A model generated the notes under the pieces. That model ran no database searches. It was not told the origin of the DNA and was given only the letters and a program-made list of their open reading frames with translations. Shown one piece after another: positions 60,953-64,000 of a stretch of DNA of 64,000 bases (position 1 is the stretch's first letter; each line of letters starts with the position of its first letter). The stretch lies in NCBI RefSeq assembly GCF_021559775.1, contig NZ_CP056051.1, positions 62,001 to 126,000 of the forward strand. The letters run 5' to 3'. The stretch comes from Gillisella vitis (GTDB lineage: Bacteria > Pseudomonadota > Alphaproteobacteria > Rhizobiales > Rhizobiaceae). The position numbers and the translations under genes are program-made.

Positions 60953-62998
60953 TCAGCGTTCCAGATGGAGGATGCGGTAGGCATCGCAGCGGGCTGTCCA
61001 GCCAGGCGGAACGAAAAGTGTGGAACCGGGATATTCGACGATCGAAGCGCCGGGGAAGATGTAGCCCTCGCGCAGGTCGTCCAACCGATAGATCGGCAGC
61101 TCTTCCCAGTGACCGGCGTCGATCAGCACCTTGCGTCGGCTGACGACGGTGGCTTTGCCACCCGCCTCGGTCGGGAATGTCGGCCATACGAAGTCAGGTT
61201 TCGTCGACATGGCAGCCACGCGCATGTTGACGATCTGGATCGGCTTGCCGGGGTTGTCATAGCCGTACATCTGCTTGTGACGTTCTGCGAAGCGCGCCTG
61301 AAGTGCGTCCAGCGCGGCCTGCATATCGCCGGCGGGAAGTTCGAGATTGAGCTCGAAATTCTGTCCCTTGTAACGCAGATCGAGGCTCGTCACGTATTGA
61401 GACGTGCCAGCCGCGATGTCTTCGTCCGCGAGAGCCTTTTCACCTTGCTCGATCAGCTCATCAAACCCTGCCGACAGTTCCGCAGCATCCACTTCGCCGA
61501 GATAGGCAAGCTTGGTACGGACAAGATCGTGACGAACCTGAGCCGTCAACATGCCGAGTGCAGAGAGATTGCCCGGTGCAGGGGGAATGAGAGCCGAGCG
61601 GATCCCGAGTTCTTCAGCTAAGCGGAGGGTGTGAAGGGGTCCGGCACCACCGAAGCCGACAAGCGTGTAGTCTCGCGGATCAAGTCCACGTTGGACGGTG
61701 ATGAGCTTGATCGCGTTGACCATATGCGCCTCGGCAAGGGCCATGATGCCGCTCGCTGCGGCATCAAGGGAGATGCCGCACGGTTCGGCGACTTTGCGCA
61801 AGATGGCTTCGCGAGACTTCGCAGGATGCAGCTTTCGGGCGCCGGCAAGGAAGTATTCCGGATTGAGGCGACCGCCGTAAAGGTTGGAGTCGGTGACCGT
61901 CGGGTTTTCGCCGCCCTGACCATAGCAGGCCGGACCAGGAACGGATCCCGCGCTGCGCGGGCCGAGACGCAGCGCGCCGCCCTGATCGACCCAGGCGATC
62001 GAGCCACCGCCTGCGCCAATGGTGATGAGGTCGAGCATCGGGAGAAGGAGCGGGTGACGGCCGACGCTCGATCGGGTCGTCATCTCTGCCTTGCCGTCGG
62101 TGAGCAGGGATACGTCGGCACTCGTGCCGCCCATGTCCAATGTGATGATCTTGTTGACGCCAGCCTTTTCCGCGAGTGCGGCGCCGCCAATAATGCCGCC
62201 CATCGGACCGGAATGCGTCAGTGCCGCGGGAAGCTTCTTGGCCGAGGTGAAGGACATCACCCCACCATTGCCCCGGATGATATAGGGAGCAGGCGTTATC
62301 CCCTTTGCGGCAAGCGCGGCAGCCAGACCGTCGAGGTGGCGTGTCAGAGGACCACCAACGAATGCATTGATCGCTGTGGTGCTGGTCCGCTCGTATTCGC
62401 GAAACTCGCGGGCAACCTCGCAAGACAGCGAGATCGCAAGATCCGGAAACTTCTCTGCCGCGACCTTACCGATCCGCTGTTCGTGTTCCGGGTTGGTGTA
62501 GGAGTTCATCAGGCAGACGGCGACGCAGCGAACCCCTTTGGACTTCAGTTCGGAAAGGCGTTCAGCGATATCGGTGTCGTCGATCGGCGTTATGACCGAT
62601 CCGTCTGCTGAAATGCGCTCGTTGACGGTCACGCGCAGGTCGCGCGAGATCAGAGCAGTCGGCGGGCGCCAGTGGATATCGTAGACATTCGGGCGGCGCG
62701 ATGCCCTGCCGATTTCCAGAACATCGCGGAAGCCACCGGTCGTGATGAGGCCGATATCGACTTGCTGCTCTTCGACGATGAGGTTGGTGACGAGTGTCGT
62801 ACCATAGACGAAGCGATCAACCTCGCTCATCTGGCTGCCGGCGCGCTCGACAATTGTTTCGATCCCCTTGGCGATACCATTGCTGAGATCTTCCGGCGTG
62901 GTCGGAACCTTCAATGTGACGATCTTCGCCTGATCATCGTCGAGCAGCACAAGGTCTGTGTGCGTGCCGCCAGTATCGGAACCTATACGAATGCCCAT
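60953..62998 (-). CDS. hyuA: Hydantoinase A/oxoprolinase-family ATP-binding subunit
   Basis: A 681-residue protein: N-terminal MGIRIGSDTGGTHTDLVLLD (phosphate-binding, ASKHA-like), FVYGTTLVTNLIVEEQQVDI, TLDMGGTSADVSLL and GPACYGQGGENPTVTDSNLY. It supplies the ATP-driven activation step with HyuB. First gene of a nine-gene minus-strand operon, divergent from an IclR gene 454 bases away. Substrate not predictable: N-methylhydantoin, hydantoin, oxoproline or a related cyclic amide are all possible. Confidence 0.93.
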   Translation of the reverse strand: MGIRIGSDTGGTHTDLVLLDDDQAKIVTLKVPTTPEDLSNGIAKGIETIVERAGSQMSEVDRFVYGTTLVTNLIVEEQQVDIGLITTGGFRDVLEIGRASRRPNVYDIHWRPPTALISRDLRVTVNERISADGSVITPIDDTDIAERLSELKSKGVRCVAVCLMNSYTNPEHEQRIGKVAAEKFPDLAISLSCEVAREFREYERTSTTAINAFVGGPLTRHLDGLAAALAAKGITPAPYIIRGNGGVMSFTSAKKLPAALTHSGPMGGIIGGAALAEKAGVNKIITLDMGGTSADVSLLTDGKAEMTTRSSVGRHPLLLPMLDLITIGAGGGSIAWVDQGGALRLGPRSAGSVPGPACYGQGGENPTVTDSNLYGGRLNPEYFLAGARKLHPAKSREAILRKVAEPCGISLDAAASGIMALAEAHMVNAIKLITVQRGLDPRDYTLVGFGGAGPLHTLRLAEELGIRSALIPPAPGNLSALGMLTAQVRHDLVRTKLAYLGEVDAAELSAGFDELIEQGEKALADEDIAAGTSQYVTSLDLRYKGQNFELNLELPAGDMQAALDALQARFAERHKQMYGYDNPGKPIQIVNMRVAAMSTKPDFVWPTFPTEAGGKATVVSRRKVLIDAGHWEELPIYRLDDLREGYIFPGASIVEYPGSTLFVPPGWTARCDAYRILHLER

Positions 62999-63405
62999 CT
63001 ACTTCTCCGTTGACACTTGTTGTGGCGGCTTGCAGCCGCCAGTCTGCTGTCGGGGGAGGCTGGTGTGGCCCAACCTCGTAAATGTTCCGGCTGGACCAGT
63101 GGTCACAAAGACCCAGCCCGAACGGTGTATTCGCGAAAGGGAAAGCTCAGATCGGCGCCGCGGATTCGGCTTCTCTAGCGGTCACCTCGTAACCGCCGTC
63201 ATTCTCAAGCTCTAAGAAAATCACGGATTGCCTTCGAAGGCGCTCTGTGACCTGCCCATGTAGCTCGATCATGTTGCAACGAAATCCTCGACAAAAACTG
63301 TGACGATCAGCTCTGTCCCCTCAGACAGAGATTAGTTTTTCTTCCTTGGAAAGGAGGCTATCATCGAAAACCAGAATTACAATATGATTTATAAAATAAA
63401 AATCG

Positions 63406-63420
63406 TATCACATTATGATA
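63406..63420. promoter_or_regulatory. Candidate IclR operator
   Basis: TATCA-CATTA-TGATA, a perfect 5-bp inverted repeat in the AT-rich divergent region between hyuA and IclR 3. The rest of 62999-63452 holds no recognisable gene. Confidence 0.4.
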
Positions 63421-63452
63421 ACAGATACGACGCGCAGGCCGGGAGATGATTT

Positions 63453-64000
63453 ATGAGTGAGAAAAGCGTCGAGGGCGCACAGGTTATCGGCAAGTCGATC
63501 GCATTGCTGAAGTTCATTTCCGCGGCGGGATCAGATGGCGCCAAGGTGAAAGACATCGCGGCCGCCTTGAATATGAGCGTGCCGACGATCTACCGCCTCG
63601 CGAGAGCATTCGAGAAAAACGGATGGCTCGAGCGGCTCGATCATAAGATGAGTCTCAGACTCGGCATTGAACTCTTTGCTCTCGGCGTCAAAGCCGCAGA
63701 CGCTGCAGGCATCCGGTCTATAGCCCGTCCTGCGCTGGTTCGCATCAGCGAGGAGGTGGGAGCTACCGTCTTCCTGATGTGCCGCAACGATCATCATGTC
63801 ATCGTGGTTGATCGCGTATGGGCCGGCCAGAATATCTCCACCCTCACAGATAACGTCGGGAGCATGGTGCCCATGGGGGTGGGCGCGGCCTCTATCGCGA
63901 TCATGTCCACACTGGACCAAGGCGACGTTGAAGCGCTCACCAGGGCGAACGAACCTTCCTACGAGCGTTACGACCTCACGCGAGCCGTGATCGCTGCCAC
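63453..64000 (+). CDS. IclR-family regulator 3, partial at window edge
   Basis: 182 codons visible. Winged helix AKVKDIAAALNMSVPTIYRL followed by ARAFEKNGWLE, then the start of the IclR effector domain (SMVPMGVGAASIAIMSTLDQ). GGGAG precedes the ATG at 63453. Divergent from hyuA, so the likely local regulator of the hyu operon. Confidence 0.93.
   Translation, partial: MSEKSVEGAQVIGKSIALLKFISAAGSDGAKVKDIAAALNMSVPTIYRLARAFEKNGWLERLDHKMSLRLGIELFALGVKAADAAGIRSIARPALVRISEEVGATVFLMCRNDHHVIVVDRVWAGQNISTLTDNVGSMVPMGVGAASIAIMSTLDQGDVEALTRANEPSYERYDLTRAVIAA

Noticed and set aside
60596..61621. 341-codon plus-strand frame across hyuB/hyuA
   Set aside because: A shadow frame; both Hyu subunits are full length with conserved motifs.

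Overview
The window looks like part of a large conjugative plasmid of a Rhizobiales alphaproteobacterium (Rhizobium/Agrobacterium/Sinorhizobium/Ochrobactrum-like). The evidence is a Ti-plasmid-type DNA-processing block (traG-traD-traC divergent from traA-traF-traB-traH), a near-perfect TraR-binding tra box, an RSF1010/Ti-type oriT, and the regulators traM and traR. Around it sit plasmid-typical genes: a large ParB-like protein, an ArdC-type antirestriction protein, four DUF736 genes and a HU protein. No replication genes (repABC), no mating-pair-formation (trb/virB) genes and no traI are in the window.

Layout. 0-3.1 kb (minus): two overlapping genes for secreted proteins, a glycine-rich one and a very large one that runs off the edge. 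3.3-3.45 kb: a TGTCGCAAAT repeat array resembling a TGT/ACA transposon end. 3.45-4.3 kb: an isocitrate-lyase/PEP-mutase family enzyme. 4.6-20.97 kb (mostly plus): the inferred leading region, with a frameshifted ParB-like gene, four plasmid genes of unknown function, ardC, a nest of insertion sequences (IS630 in IS110 in a gene leader, then a second IS110-type element), and a DUF736 gene split by a Recombinase-In-Trio (RIT) element whose 748-bp inverted arms each carry an intact DUF736 gene. 21.0-30.6 kb: HU, WGR and thermonuclease genes behind traGDC, then oriT and traAFBH. 30.7-33.6 kb: a small unknown gene, a ProQ/FinO-domain gene, traM and traR. 33.76-35.5 kb: a 3'-truncated alanine racemase, its divergent Lrp regulator and a thioesterase remnant, marking the seam with a different module. 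35.6-64 kb: a catabolic region.

How the genes work together. TraR with its acyl-homoserine lactone (restrained by TraM) should activate both tra operons from the tra box at 24717. TraA nicks oriT, most likely on the minus strand between 24793 and 24792. The minus strand would then enter the recipient first, moving toward lower coordinates. All plus-strand genes of the 4.6-21 kb block would be templated by that strand and transcribed toward oriT, as in known leading regions. Several of them carry related stem-loop-rich leaders, so I propose these as candidate single-strand promoters or regulatory RNA leaders.

The catabolic half has three operons built around polyamine/spermidine-type ABC importers, each near an IclR regulator. 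Operon 1 is PotD/A/B/C-like plus a class-III aminotransferase. Operon 2 is two permeases, a binding protein, an ATPase and a succinate-semialdehyde-type dehydrogenase. Operon 3 (minus) is hydantoinase/oxoprolinase A and B, a full importer, a MmgE/PrpD protein, an N-formylglutamate amidohydrolase-like protein and a FAD oxidoreductase, ending in a strong terminator. An orphan family-5 solute-binding protein lies between. Together they suggest import and breakdown of an amine or cyclic-amide compound through ring opening, deacylation, oxidation and transamination; the substrate cannot be read from sequence.

Six sites in five genes between 4.6 and 30 kb each look like the loss of exactly one nucleotide, often in short homopolymers. 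Sequencing error is a real possibility for those frameshifts.
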